64,000 nucleotides of DNA from Arthrobacter saudimassiliensis (lineage in GTDB: Bacteria > Actinomycetota > Actinomycetes > Actinomycetales > Micrococcaceae), in the NCBI GenBank assembly GCA_900016675.1, contig LN483072.1, positions 640,052-704,051 on the forward strand, in the 5' to 3' direction. Shown in pieces: positions 14,930-24,091 of this stretch (the stretch's first letter is position 1; each line of letters begins with the position of its first letter). The notes beneath the pieces were generated by a model. That model saw only the letters and a program-made list of their open reading frames with translations, had not been told where the DNA came from and ran no database searches. A program made the translations under genes and the position numbers.

Positions 14930-15780
14930 GCCCCGCACGTCCCGACGCCGTCCTGCTCGCCTGGGATCCCGAACTGCACGACAGGTGGGCCGGCGGGCAT
15001 CGGACGGCGGCCGAGGCCGCTGCCGTCCGCGGACGGGCGCTGGGGTACTGGCCGGTGGGGCGGCGGCGCAACCTGGCGCCGGGAACCGAGGCGTGGTTCC
15101 TGATCCGCGGCACCCGTCCCGGCATCATCGGCCACGGCGCGACCATGGCGATGCCGGCGGTGGATGAGACCGGGCAGTGGTTTGTCACGGTCACCGCCGA
15201 CGCCCTGCTCCCGGCCGGGGACCAGCTGCCCCTGGAGCAGGTGCTCCGGGAAACGGGCTGGCAGCAGCCCCCGCCCTCGGGTGCCGCGGTCCAGGCCGCC
15301 GACGTCGCGGTCCTGAGGCGCCTGTGGCAGGCCCACCTGCCGTTCCGGCTGCTGCCGGATCCGCTCCTCGCCGTCCCCGGCAGCCGCCCGCCGGCCGCGC
15401 TGCGACACGCGGCCGTGGACCGCTGGGAACATGATCCCGAGCTGCGGCGGCTCTGCCTCGGCTACCACGGCACCGGCTGCGCCGCGTGCGGGTTTTCCTT
15501 CGAGGCCACCTACGGGCCGCTGGCCGGCGGCTATATCCAGGTGCACCGGCTCGATCCGGGCGAGGGCGCGCCGGATCCGGTCTCCGGCCTCGTTCCGCTG
15601 TGCCCGAACTGCCATGCCGTGGCCCATCTGGCCCGGCCGGACGCGCTGAGCCCGGCCGAGCTGCGCCGGCTGATCGCCGAGCACGGGCATCTGCCCGGCC
15701 AGACGCTCGATGACGGGCAGCTGGCGGCCCGCGAGTTTGCCGGCAGGCTGCTGCAGGCGGACGGGGAGGCAGCGCCGTAA
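14926..15780 (+). CDS. HNH endonuclease with N-terminal PUA/EVE-like region
   Basis: 284 residues. The C-terminal part (about 175-255) is an HNH nuclease module: CAACGFSFEATYG, then YIQVHRLDPGE and LVPLCPNCHAVAH, with two C-x2-C pairs for structural zinc. Close relatives usually have V-H-H; here the second histidine is arginine while the first is kept. The N-terminal part (about 25-105) contains GYWPVGRRRNLAPGTEAWFLIRG and PGIIGHG, which resembles PUA/EVE-like readers of modified bases; this is by eye only. The combination would fit a modification-dependent restriction enzyme, but no methylase or other restriction gene is nearby. GTG 14926 overlaps the DUF1540 stop. Confidence 0.75.
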   Translation: MSPARPDAVLLAWDPELHDRWAGGHRTAAEAAAVRGRALGYWPVGRRRNLAPGTEAWFLIRGTRPGIIGHGATMAMPAVDETGQWFVTVTADALLPAGDQLPLEQVLRETGWQQPPPSGAAVQAADVAVLRRLWQAHLPFRLLPDPLLAVPGSRPPAALRHAAVDRWEHDPELRRLCLGYHGTGCAACGFSFEATYGPLAGGYIQVHRLDPGEGAPDPVSGLVPLCPNCHAVAHLARPDALSPAELRRLIAEHGHLPGQTLDDGQLAAREFAGRLLQADGEAAP

Positions 15781-15855
15781 CACGGGGCGGGGTGTGAAAG
15801 ACTTCCTCCCGTTGCCCGGCGCTGCGCCGGCGGGGTGGAAAGGAACGATCTTCCG

Positions 15856-16701
15856 GTGGCGTCGCTCGACTTTTGGCTGGTACTGCAGACCTTCGCACTG
15901 GTGACGGCGGGGTTCGGCATCTGGATCCTGGGGCGGGCCTGCTGGGAGTACGCCGGGGTGCCCGCCGTGCAGGATGCCTACCTGGAGCTGGCGGACGCCC
16001 GGCTGCGGGAACTGGAGCCCGCGGCGGCGCCGGTCCCGGCGGGGTCCCGCGGTGCGGGGGCCTGGGCGGCAGGACCGTTCAGGGTACCGGCCGCTCCGGC
16101 GGACCGTTCCGCGGCTGCCGGCTTCGCCCGGCGGGTGCGCAACGCCCTCGGCTCCCGTCCCTCGGAGCAGGAGCGGGCGGCGTCGCAGGCGGCGTTGCTC
16201 CAACTGCTGGCCCGCCCCCATCTGGCGGTGGACCAGCAGCAGCTCGCCGCCCGGGTGCTGGCACCGCTGGCCGGTCCGGTGTCCACGGCGGGAAGCGTCC
16301 GGGAGCTTGCCGCCACCTCCCGGCTGAGCCGGCAGGCCGTCCTGGGGATGCTCCGCCGGGAAGTGCCCGCCCGGTTCCGGTCCGTCTTCCTCCCCGGCAT
16401 GGCGCGGTATCTCGATTTCATCGGCCGGGGCAGTTCCCTGGGCCTGGCCGTCGGAGTGCTGCTGGCCGGCGGCATGAACGGCAACGCCGACCTCGTCGGT
16501 GTCCTCACCACGGTGTGCGGGGTCGGAGGCGCCATCATCTTCACCCTGACCGTGCTCCGCTGCGAAGCCCGTTCCTGGCCGGCCGGCCGCGCCGGCCTGT
16601 GGCTGCGCCTGGCCCGGCGCTTTCCGCAGCTGTTCTTCCTGCTGCGGCTGCTGCTCACCACCGCGGCGCTGCTGCTGGGCCTGTACATCCTCGGCCGATA
16701 G
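15856..16701 (+). CDS. Hypothetical membrane protein
   Basis: 281 residues. A first membrane segment (FWLVLQTFALVTAGFGIWILG, about residues 5-25) is followed by a long hydrophilic Ala/Arg-rich region (30-190), then two or three membrane segments (about 195-240 and 262-280) ending at the C-terminus. No motif is recognised. The start is uncertain: GTG 15856 has AAAGGA twelve bases upstream, and GTG 15835 in the same frame is an alternative without a ribosome site. It lies between the HNH gene and the S4 gene on the same strand. Function unknown. Confidence 0.65.
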   Translation: MASLDFWLVLQTFALVTAGFGIWILGRACWEYAGVPAVQDAYLELADARLRELEPAAAPVPAGSRGAGAWAAGPFRVPAAPADRSAAAGFARRVRNALGSRPSEQERAASQAALLQLLARPHLAVDQQQLAARVLAPLAGPVSTAGSVRELAATSRLSRQAVLGMLRREVPARFRSVFLPGMARYLDFIGRGSSLGLAVGVLLAGGMNGNADLVGVLTTVCGVGGAIIFTLTVLRCEARSWPAGRAGLWLRLARRFPQLFFLLRLLLTTAALLLGLYILGR

Positions 16702-16739
16702 CCCGTCCGTCCCGGCAGGCACTAGACTCGGGAGCCACC

Positions 16740-17123
16740 ATGAGCATTCCAGCCCCCACCGCCAAGACAGTCCGCATCGATGCCTGGCTCTGGGCCGTTC
16801 GGGCCTACAAGACCCGTTCCGCGGCCACGGCGGCCTGCCGTGCCGGGCATATCCGGCTCAACGGCAACCCGGCCAAGGCGGCCCAGCCGGTGCAGCCCGG
16901 TGACACGGTGCGGATCCGGCTCCCCGGTCACGAGCGGATCCTCGAGGTGCGCCAGCTGATCAGCAAGCGGGTCGGCGCGGAGCCGGCCTCGCACTGCTTC
17001 ATCGACCGTACTCCTGCGCGGCCGGCTGCGGACCTGCTGGGCATTCCGGTGCGTGACCGCGGCACCGGCAGGCCCACCAAGAAGGACCGCCGGGACATGG
17101 AACGGCTGCGCGGACGGGGGTAG
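16740..17123 (+). CDS. S4-domain RNA-binding protein (Hsp15-like)
   Basis: 127 residues. The S4 domain occupies about 10-75: VRIDAWLWAVRAYKTRSAATAACRAGHIRLNG is the classic alpha-L start (R-x-D-x-W-L-W), and GDTVRIRLPGHERILEV completes it. The C-terminal basic tail GRPTKKDRRDMERLRG matches the Hsp15/YrfH type, which binds free 50S subunits with stalled nascent chains in E. coli. ATG 16740 follows GGAG by six bases. A TAGACT hexamer just upstream could be its own -10. Confidence 0.85.
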   Translation: MSIPAPTAKTVRIDAWLWAVRAYKTRSAATAACRAGHIRLNGNPAKAAQPVQPGDTVRIRLPGHERILEVRQLISKRVGAEPASHCFIDRTPARPAADLLGIPVRDRGTGRPTKKDRRDMERLRGRG

Positions 17124-17141
17124 CCCGTCCGCGGGCGCTGC

Positions 17142-18668
17142 CTACAGTGCGGCGGCCTGCGGACGGCTGTCGCCGGTCTCCACGAACCGCTGGTGGAAGG
17201 ACAGCGCCTCGTTCAGCAGGTGCGGGGTGTGCTTGCCGAAACTCTCCCGGCAGGCCCGGTCAAAGTAGTCCTGCAGCAGGGGCTGGAAGTCCGGGTGGGC
17301 GCACTTGTCGATGACCGTGCGGGCCCGCTGCTTGGGCGAGAGGCCGCGCAGGTCCGCCAGCCCCCGTTCAGTGATGACGACCATCGTGTCGTGCTCGGTG
17401 TGGTCCACGTGCGAGACCATGGGCACGATGGCGGAGATCTTTCCGCCCTTGGCCGTGCTGGGTGACATGAAGGTGGACAGGAATCCGTTCCGGGCGAAGT
17501 CGCCGGAGCCGCCGATGCCGTTCATCATCGCCGTGCCCGCCACATGGGTGGAGTTGACGTTGCCGTACAGGTCGGCCTCGATCATCCCGTTCATGGCGAT
17601 GCAGCCCAGGCGGCGGATCAGCTCGGGATGGTTGGAGATCTCCTGCGGGCGCAGGATGATCCGCTCCCGGTAGAAGGCGATGTTCCGGTTGAACTCCTCG
17701 ATGCCGGCCGGGCTGAGCGAGAGGGCGGTGGCGGAGGCCTTGTCCAGCACCCCGTCGCGGATCAGGTACAGCATGCCGTCCTGGATGACCTCGGTGAAGG
17801 CCGTCAGGCCCCGGTAGCCGCTGTCGGCCAGCCCCGCCAGCACGGCGTTGGCGATGTTCCCCACCCCGGACTGCAGCGGCAGCAGGGACTCCCCCAGCCT
17901 GCCGGCCTTGATCTCGTGGCCGAAGAAGTCCACCAGGTTGGCCGCGATCTGCTTGGAGGCCTCGTCCGGGTCGGCGAACGGCGTCAGCCGGTCGGGGGCG
18001 TCGGTGATGACGACGGCGGCGACCTTTTCGGGGTCCAGGCGCAGGTACGGCTCGCCGATCCGGTCATCGGGCTCGGTCAGCATGATCGGCTTGCGGTGCG
18101 GCGGCAGGGCGGTGCCGTAGTAGACGTCGTGCATGCCGTCCATGGCCTCGGACTGCTGCAGGTTGACCTCGAGGATCACCTTATCGGCCTGCTCCAGCCA
18201 GGTCTTGTTGTTGCCGACGGAGGAGGACGGGATCAGGCTGCCGTCCTCGTTGATGCCCACGACCTCGACGACGGCCAGGTCGATGTGCCCGTAGAACCCG
18301 AACCAGGTGTGCTGGGCGACGTGGCCCAGATGGATGTCGAGGTACTCAAGTTCGCCGTCGTTGATCCGCCGGCGCATTTCGGGGTCGGACTGATAGGGCA
18401 GCCGCAGCTCCATGCCTCCGGCCTTGGCCAGCACGCCGTCCAGTTCCGGTGCGGTGGACGCCCCGGTCAGGACCTTGATGCGGAACTCCTCGCCGCGGGT
18501 GTGGGCCGCCTCCATCTGCGCGGCGAGCGCCTGCGGCACCGCCTTCGGGTACCCGGCGCCGGTGAACCCGCTCATCGCCACCGTCATTCCGGGCTTGATC
18601 AGCGATGCGGCCTGATCGGCCGACATCAGCAGGTTACGGAGTCCGGGGTGGAGAATGCGGTCGTTCAT
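17142..18668 (-). CDS. Acetyl-CoA hydrolase/succinyl-CoA:acetate CoA-transferase family protein
   Basis: 508 residues, the usual size of class I CoA-transferases of the Ach1/AarC/SucC type. Motifs: MSGFTGAGYPKAVP near residue 32, QSGVGNIANAVLAGL near 265 and FTEVIQDG near 290, which holds the predicted catalytic glutamate. The segment NVNSTHVAGTAMMNGIGGSGDFARNG near 375 includes the glycine loop that binds CoA. It would move CoA between succinate and acetate or hydrolyse acetyl-CoA, linking acetate handling to the TCA cycle. ATG 18668. It is transcribed alone, convergent with the S4 gene. Confidence 0.9.
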   Translation of the reverse strand: MNDRILHPGLRNLLMSADQAASLIKPGMTVAMSGFTGAGYPKAVPQALAAQMEAAHTRGEEFRIKVLTGASTAPELDGVLAKAGGMELRLPYQSDPEMRRRINDGELEYLDIHLGHVAQHTWFGFYGHIDLAVVEVVGINEDGSLIPSSSVGNNKTWLEQADKVILEVNLQQSEAMDGMHDVYYGTALPPHRKPIMLTEPDDRIGEPYLRLDPEKVAAVVITDAPDRLTPFADPDEASKQIAANLVDFFGHEIKAGRLGESLLPLQSGVGNIANAVLAGLADSGYRGLTAFTEVIQDGMLYLIRDGVLDKASATALSLSPAGIEEFNRNIAFYRERIILRPQEISNHPELIRRLGCIAMNGMIEADLYGNVNSTHVAGTAMMNGIGGSGDFARNGFLSTFMSPSTAKGGKISAIVPMVSHVDHTEHDTMVVITERGLADLRGLSPKQRARTVIDKCAHPDFQPLLQDYFDRACRESFGKHTPHLLNEALSFHQRFVETGDSRPQAAAL

Positions 18669-18801
18669 GCTGGCCTTTCACGAGGTGGAACCTCCCCACC
18701 CTACCCCGGTGTGAGCGCCGCCTCATAAAGCCGGTGCCGGGGCTGTGCGGCAGGCCGTAGGGCCGCACCGGGAGCGCCGCAGCCGCGGCCTGCCGGCCAG
18801 G

Positions 18802-18875
18802 TGCCCCCAGCAGGGTTCGAACCTGCGACCCACCGATTAAAAGTCGGTTGCTCTGACCAGCTGAGCTATGGGGGC
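18802..18875 (-). tRNA. tRNA-Lys (TTT)
   Basis: 74 bases on the minus strand. The acceptor arm GCCCCCA pairs with TGGGGGC, the T-loop is GGTTCGAACC and the anticodon loop is CTTTTAA. CCA is not encoded. It separates the CoA-transferase gene from the exported nuclease gene. Confidence 0.97.
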
Positions 18876-19066
18876 CGGACGGCGTGTTCCGTCCGGTTCC
18901 AGTATGCCTCCGCTTCGCCGTCAGCCGGGGTCCGTGCGTTCCGGTTTCCTTCCGGCGTCTTATACGGGAAATCTACCTGCGCCGGGCACGTGCCCTGTCG
19001 GCGGCTGGCGCCGGGGGACAGCATCCCATGCGCAGGGGTGGCCCGGAGAGCGAAAGAGGAGCAGCC

Positions 19067-20020
19067 GTGGACAACTCAACCCAGCAGGACCTCGAGGGAA
19101 CGGCAGGCCGCAGGACAGTCCTGGGAGCCTTGGGCGCCGCCACGCTGGCGGCGACGTTCAGCACCGTCTCTCCCGCCCACGCCGCCGGCCGGCAGCGGCC
19201 GCCGGGGCAGCTGATCGGCCCGGTGGCTGCTCCGGACGTGCACGCGATGACCTTCAACATCCGGATGGAAAGCTCCGAGGCCCGCCCGGGGCAGCCCGAC
19301 TACTGGCCCGAGCGCATCCCCGCCCTCCAGGCATTGCTCCGCCTGGAGCAGCCCACGGTGCTGGGCGTGCAGGAAGCGGAGTTCCACCAGCTGGCCGCCG
19401 TCACGGACGCCCTGCCCGCCACATATCGGATGGTCGGCTACGGCCGGGAAGGCGGCTGGCAGGGAGAGCACTGCAGCATCTTTTACGACGGCGCGCGGCT
19501 GCGCCTGGTGTCGTGGAACCAGTTCTGGCTCTCCGACGCCATCGGCGTCATCGGCTCCAGGACCTGGGGCAACCGGATTCCGCGTGTGGTCACCTGGGGC
19601 AGGTTCGCCGACCGCGCCACCGGCCGGGAGTTCGTTGCCGCCAACACCCACCTCGACCATGAGTCGGAGAACGCGCGGGTCCGCAGCGCCCGGTTGATGG
19701 CCGAGGCCAGGACCTGGTTTGCCGGAACGCCCATGATCCTGATGGGCGATTTCAACGCCTCCGCCGCGGCGTCCTCGGTGTATTCCATCCTCGTCGGCTC
19801 CGAAACGTTCCGGGACACCTGGCGGTCGGCCGGAAACCGGCTGACTCCGGCGTACGGCACCTCGCCGGGATACGGGATGCCCGCAGTCGGCGGCCGGCGC
19901 ATCGACTGGATCCTGGGCACGGACGGCATTCCCGCCCGGTCCACCGGAATCAACCCGTTCCGGCACAACGGACGCTGGCCCAGCGACCATCTTCCGGTGC
20001 AGGCCCTGCTCCGCCTGTAG
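19067..20020 (+). CDS. Tat-exported endonuclease/exonuclease/phosphatase family protein
   Basis: 317 residues. A twin-arginine signal lies at the N-terminus (RRTVLGALGAATLAATF, then AHAA as likely cleavage site, about residue 40), so the protein is folded before export. The mature part is an EEP/DNase I-like domain: HAMTFNIRM, VLGVQEAEFHQL (metal-binding Glu), AANTHLDH, LMGDFNAS (Asp/Asn pair) and SDHLPV near the C-terminus (catalytic Asp-His). Relatives cleave nucleic acids or phosphodiesters; the substrate is not decided by sequence. GTG 19067 follows AGAGGA by six bases. It converges with the surface metallophosphoesterase gene, another exported phosphoesterase. Confidence 0.85.
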   Translation: MDNSTQQDLEGTAGRRTVLGALGAATLAATFSTVSPAHAAGRQRPPGQLIGPVAAPDVHAMTFNIRMESSEARPGQPDYWPERIPALQALLRLEQPTVLGVQEAEFHQLAAVTDALPATYRMVGYGREGGWQGEHCSIFYDGARLRLVSWNQFWLSDAIGVIGSRTWGNRIPRVVTWGRFADRATGREFVAANTHLDHESENARVRSARLMAEARTWFAGTPMILMGDFNASAAASSVYSILVGSETFRDTWRSAGNRLTPAYGTSPGYGMPAVGGRRIDWILGTDGIPARSTGINPFRHNGRWPSDHLPVQALLRL

Positions 20021-20044
20021 CCGGCCGAGCAGGACCTGCCCGCC

Positions 20045-23000
20045 TCACGGAAGCCGGTTCGCCGCCCGACGGCGACGGATCAGGATCAGCGATCCGGCGG
20101 CCAGCAGTGCCAGGGCCGCCGCAGCGGCGGTCAGGACGCCGGCGCCGACGCCGGTATGGGCCAGGCGGCCCTGGACCGACAGATCCGCGACGTCGGCCGC
20201 TGCCTCATCGGACGGTTCGCCCCCGCCGTCGGGCGCAGCGGGGCCGCCGCCATCCCCCGTGCCCCCGCCGGCGGTGTCGGACGGCTCCGGCGACGGCTGC
20301 GGGTCCGCCGGCCCGCCCGGGGTCGGGCTGCCCGGGTCTCCGGGGGAAGCGCCTGAGGCGGGGAGCACGGTGACCGCCGCGGAGGTGTTGCCCGCGGCGT
20401 CGGCGGCCCGCACCGTGACCAGCTGCCCGACGTCGGTACGCGGCAGGGTGACCCGGTGTTCGGCCCCGGCCGGAACGGACGCGGCGTCGGCTTCCGTGGA
20501 CGGGCCGGTCACCGTCCACCCGGAGGCGGCGAGCGTGGTGTCCCGGCGCAGCGAGACCTTCGCGACGAACTCGTCGTCTCCGGCGTCGTAGCGGGCGGCC
20601 GCGCCGCGGAACTCCGGCTCGTCGTACTTCCAGGCCTCAAACGAGTCCAGGTTGGGGGAATACGTGTTGACGGCCATCAGCCCGGCGTCGAGGTCGAACT
20701 GGAGCAGGCGCTGGAAGCCGGTATCCCGGTCCAGCAGGTCCGCCCGGGTAACGGCGGGGTCGGCGGCCTGCGTGGAGCGGTAGCCCTGGTAGTCGGCCAG
20801 CATCTCCACCACCGTACGCCCGCTCGCTCCGACGTTGCTGATGGCGTAGGCGCCGTCGCCGGCGATTTCCGTGGCGTCCACCTGCCCGCCGGTCACCGGG
20901 TCGGCATAGCTGGTGACCACGCCGTGGTAGTGCCCGCCGAAGACCAGGAAGACGTTGTCGTTCGGGGCCACCACGGTGTTCCACATCGCGTCGCCGGTGC
21001 CGCCGTAGCGCAGCTCCACGTTGTCCCGGACCCCGCTGGTGTGCAGGTAGGAGTGGGTGGCCAGGATGACGTTGTGCCCCGGATGCGCCTGCGCCTGCGC
21101 CGAGGCCCACTCCATCTGCTCCAGGGAGGGCCGGTAGGGCAGGTTGATCACCATGAACTCCACGCCCTGCGCCGTGAAGAAATCGGTGTGCGCGGAGTTG
21201 TCCCCGGCGGCCCAGGCCTCCCCGTACCAGGGCTGCTCCGAGAACATCTTCACGGGGAAGTACTCGTTGTACTTGTCGTTGTTGTAGCCCCACATGTTGT
21301 CGTGGTTGCCGGGCAGCACCCCGTTGGGGACGCCGGCCTCGTTGAGCAGGCCCACGATGCTCCGCGCGGCGGCGTATTCGCGGTCGGCGCGTTCCGCGGA
21401 GTGGTTGCCGTTCATCCAGTTCTCGACGATGTCGCCGGTGAGCGAGTTGTAGGCGATCTTGCGGGCATCCTCATTGGCGATCACCCAGGTGGCCATCTGC
21501 CGGAAGACGTCCCGGAAGCCTTCGGAGTAGAACTGGGTGTCGGTCATGTGGTTGAGCGCGAAGTCGTAGCTGCCGGGGTTGGCGAAGGCCTGGTCGGCGA
21601 CGCCCACCTCATCGAGCAGCCCGCCGGCGGTGCGCGGCCCGTCGATCACCATCACATGCCCGACGCCGTCCGTCACCGCCTCCGGCGGCAGGGCGGCGGA
21701 GAGCGTCAGGTCGCCGTCGGCGGACGGGACGGCGGCGGCGAGCTGCCGCCATTCGGCTCCCGTCCAGGCGAGCAGCTGCACCTCGTTGCGTGCCTCGCCG
21801 GTTCCCGTCCAGGTGAACTCGGGCAGGTCCGCGGCGTCGGGCACCGGGATCTCGAAGCGCTGGAACGGGTAGCCGCCGTCCCCGCCGCGGGTGTCCGGCT
21901 CCTGCCGCGCAAATCCGGTCACCTCCTGCTCGCCGTCGACGGAGAGCGCGGCCGGACGGGGGTTGGGGCTGACGCCGGCGCGGACCACCACGTCCTCGTC
22001 CGGGCGCAGGGGCGCGGTCCGGGTGCCCAGCTCCAGGGCGGCGTCGTCGGCGTCGGCCACGGTGATGCCCAGGGCGGCGCCGTCTCCGGTGCCCGCGTCC
22101 ACCTCCAGCGCCGGGGTGCCGGGCACCGCGTCCGTGTCCACGGCCACCGGGTCCGTTTCGCCCGGCAGCGGAACGGTGGGATCCACGTAGGGGGTGTCCG
22201 CCAGGACGCCGGGGGTGCGGGGCGCCATCTGGAAGTCGAGTTCATTGTCCCCGGTGTGCTGCGCGCGGGTCACCGACTCGCCCTCGTCGAAGCGGGTGTA
22301 GTTCCGCACCTCCTCCCCCAGCCGGCAGGGGGTGTCGCGGTCGACGTTCACGTCGTACACGGCCACCGCGTCCACCAGGGCGCCGGTGGCGTCGGTGATG
22401 TACATGCCGTACCCCTCGGTCTCGTTCAGGCCCTCGGCGTAGACGGCCTGGGCCGAGTTCAGCAGGGCCGCCGGGGCGCCGGCGGCAACCATCAGGTAGG
22501 TCTGGCCCGGGGCGAGGACGACGTTGCCCAGGTCCGGAACCTGAGCGTTGGGCCCGACGCCGGCCTGCCCGCTGCCGTAGCAGCGGAAGGCGGAGAATCC
22601 CGAAAGGTTGATGGGTTCGGTGCCGTAGTTGGCCAGCTCCACGAATTCGTCGGCGCTTCCGGCGGGGCCGGCGGCGGTGATCTCGCTGATCTTCAGGCCG
22701 GTGTGCGGCGAGGGCGCGGCGGTGGTCGGCGCGGCGGCCGGATCGTGGCTGCCGGGCGTGCGGGTGGTGGTGACGGCGAAGTCGGCGTCGTTGCTGCCGG
22801 TGTCGGCCACCCGCTGGTAGGCCTCGTCGTTGAAGGGGTTCAGCTTCGGGTCCACCGGGGCGCCGTCGGTGCAGGCGCTGTTGCGGTTGTCGTAGGCACC
22901 CGCCCGGTCCACGATCTGCTCGTCCGCGGTCAGGAGCATGAGCCCGAAGTCACGGAAGTGCAGGCCGGTGGCGTAGGTGGCGTCGGCCTCCCCGGCGAGC

Positions 23001-23917
23001 GCGGACGCCTCGTGGGCGAAGACCCAGCTGTCGCCCGGTGCCACCACCGATCCGGCGGCCACGGAACCGATCTGCACGTACTGGGTGCCGTTCTCCCCGC
23101 AGCGGAAGAGCTGGTAGCCGCCCATGTCCACCGGCTCGGCGCCCTGGTTGGTGATCTCAACATACTGTTCCGCCGTGCCGGCCGAGCCGCCGTTGGCGAA
23201 TTCGGTGATCCGCAGCCCGTTGTCCACTTCCCGCACCGTTCCGGCGGTCGCATTCGGGGCGTCCACCGTCCGGGCGGCGACCACCCAGTCCTGTTCCAGG
23301 TTCCCGGTGTTGGCCACCCGCTGGTGGGATTCGTCCAGCCGGTGCTGCAGTCCGCGCTGCAGCCAGTTCCCGTTGGCGTCCGCGCAGTCCGTGGCGACGT
23401 CGGCGTGGTAGAAGCCGACGGCGTCCACCCGCTGCCCGCTGCCGTCCTCGAGGAAGGCGCCGAAGCCGAACTCGTGCAGGCTGGTGTCGTAGGACGCGTC
23501 GGCGGCGTAGCCGGAGCCGGCCCGGGCGGCGGTGAACTGGTCGCCGGGGGCCAGGACGGTGCCGGAGGGCACCACTGCCTGCGGCCCGTAGCCGCCGCCG
23601 GTCTGCCCGCATCGGTAGATCTTCCAGCCGGAGATGTCCATCGGGGCGGCACCGTAGTTGGTGATTTCGATGAAGTTCTTCGTTGAGTCGCGGTTGGCCT
23701 GCGTGGTGGTGCCGGCGCCGCCGTTGGCGATCTCGCTGATCAGCACGTCGGAGCCGGGCCGGATGTCGTAGCGCATCGGCACGGCCCCGTGCGCGGGAAC
23801 GGCGGCGGTGGCGGCCAGCAGCCCGCCAAGGAGCAGGGCGCCGGCGGCGGCGCCGGGACGGCGCCTGGCGGCAGTGCCGGCCGGAGGTACCGGCCGGCGG
23901 GAACGGGTGGAGACCAA
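20045..23917 (-). CDS. Cell-wall-anchored metallophosphoesterase with three lamin-tail domains
   Basis: 1,290 residues. Signal peptide about 1-45. Three LTD (lamin tail) domains begin near 57, 232 and 404 (LISEIANGG, RITEFANGG, KISEITAAG), each with the EITN/ELANYG and W/Y-x-x-x-RCG pattern. A calcineurin-like phosphoesterase domain at about 780-1050 has LTGDIVENWMN, LPGNHDNMWG, LATHSYLH and FGGHYHG metal ligands; the first motif is TDTQ instead of D-x-H. A Pro/Gly/Asp-rich spacer leads to LAHTG at about 1252, a hydrophobic stretch and RRRRAA: an LAxTG sorting signal of the sortase E type. The start is TTG 23917 with AAAGG six bases upstream. Probably an extracellular nucleotidase or phosphatase; substrate unproven. 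Confidence 0.85.
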   Translation of the reverse strand: MVSTRSRRPVPPAGTAARRRPGAAAGALLLGGLLAATAAVPAHGAVPMRYDIRPGSDVLISEIANGGAGTTTQANRDSTKNFIEITNYGAAPMDISGWKIYRCGQTGGGYGPQAVVPSGTVLAPGDQFTAARAGSGYAADASYDTSLHEFGFGAFLEDGSGQRVDAVGFYHADVATDCADANGNWLQRGLQHRLDESHQRVANTGNLEQDWVVAARTVDAPNATAGTVREVDNGLRITEFANGGSAGTAEQYVEITNQGAEPVDMGGYQLFRCGENGTQYVQIGSVAAGSVVAPGDSWVFAHEASALAGEADATYATGLHFRDFGLMLLTADEQIVDRAGAYDNRNSACTDGAPVDPKLNPFNDEAYQRVADTGSNDADFAVTTTRTPGSHDPAAAPTTAAPSPHTGLKISEITAAGPAGSADEFVELANYGTEPINLSGFSAFRCYGSGQAGVGPNAQVPDLGNVVLAPGQTYLMVAAGAPAALLNSAQAVYAEGLNETEGYGMYITDATGALVDAVAVYDVNVDRDTPCRLGEEVRNYTRFDEGESVTRAQHTGDNELDFQMAPRTPGVLADTPYVDPTVPLPGETDPVAVDTDAVPGTPALEVDAGTGDGAALGITVADADDAALELGTRTAPLRPDEDVVVRAGVSPNPRPAALSVDGEQEVTGFARQEPDTRGGDGGYPFQRFEIPVPDAADLPEFTWTGTGEARNEVQLLAWTGAEWRQLAAAVPSADGDLTLSAALPPEAVTDGVGHVMVIDGPRTAGGLLDEVGVADQAFANPGSYDFALNHMTDTQFYSEGFRDVFRQMATWVIANEDARKIAYNSLTGDIVENWMNGNHSAERADREYAAARSIVGLLNEAGVPNGVLPGNHDNMWGYNNDKYNEYFPVKMFSEQPWYGEAWAAGDNSAHTDFFTAQGVEFMVINLPYRPSLEQMEWASAQAQAHPGHNVILATHSYLHTSGVRDNVELRYGGTGDAMWNTVVAPNDNVFLVFGGHYHGVVTSYADPVTGGQVDATEIAGDGAYAISNVGASGRTVVEMLADYQGYRSTQAADPAVTRADLLDRDTGFQRLLQFDLDAGLMAVNTYSPNLDSFEAWKYDEPEFRGAAARYDAGDDEFVAKVSLRRDTTLAASGWTVTGPSTEADAASVPAGAEHRVTLPRTDVGQLVTVRAADAAGNTSAAVTVLPASGASPGDPGSPTPGGPADPQPSPEPSDTAGGGTGDGGGPAAPDGGGEPSDEAAADVADLSVQGRLAHTGVGAGVLTAAAAALALLAAGSLILIRRRRAANRLP

Positions 23918-24091
23918 GGTATGCCTTTCGGGTGCGGTGCCCCGGAGTGACCGGGGAGGCTTCCCCTCGCGGGAGCCTCACCGTCGAGCCTTCCCAAGCC
24001 AGGGAAAGCGGCGTTGGCCGAAAGGTGAATCGCGGGTGAAGACTGTCCGAACGCGGCATGTCGGACACGGCGCGGTGCGCCCCGCGGCAGG

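Noticed and set aside
15873..16739. Long N-terminal extension in frame with the S4 protein
   Set aside because: It overlaps the membrane protein gene in another frame; GGAG and ATG at 16740 give the normal Hsp15-like length.
18801..19214. Open frame beginning MPPAGFEPATHRLKVGC
   Set aside because: It is a reading of the antisense strand of tRNA-Lys, a well-known false protein.
20456..23686. A 1,076-codon open frame on the plus strand
   Set aside because: It is antisense to the LTD/metallophosphoesterase gene, has no ribosome site and reads as Gly/Val/His/Arg-rich sequence, the usual antisense artefact of high third-position G+C. The same applies to other long frames antisense to supported genes, for example 4168-5643, 12134-13558, 28328-30241 and 30335-31771.
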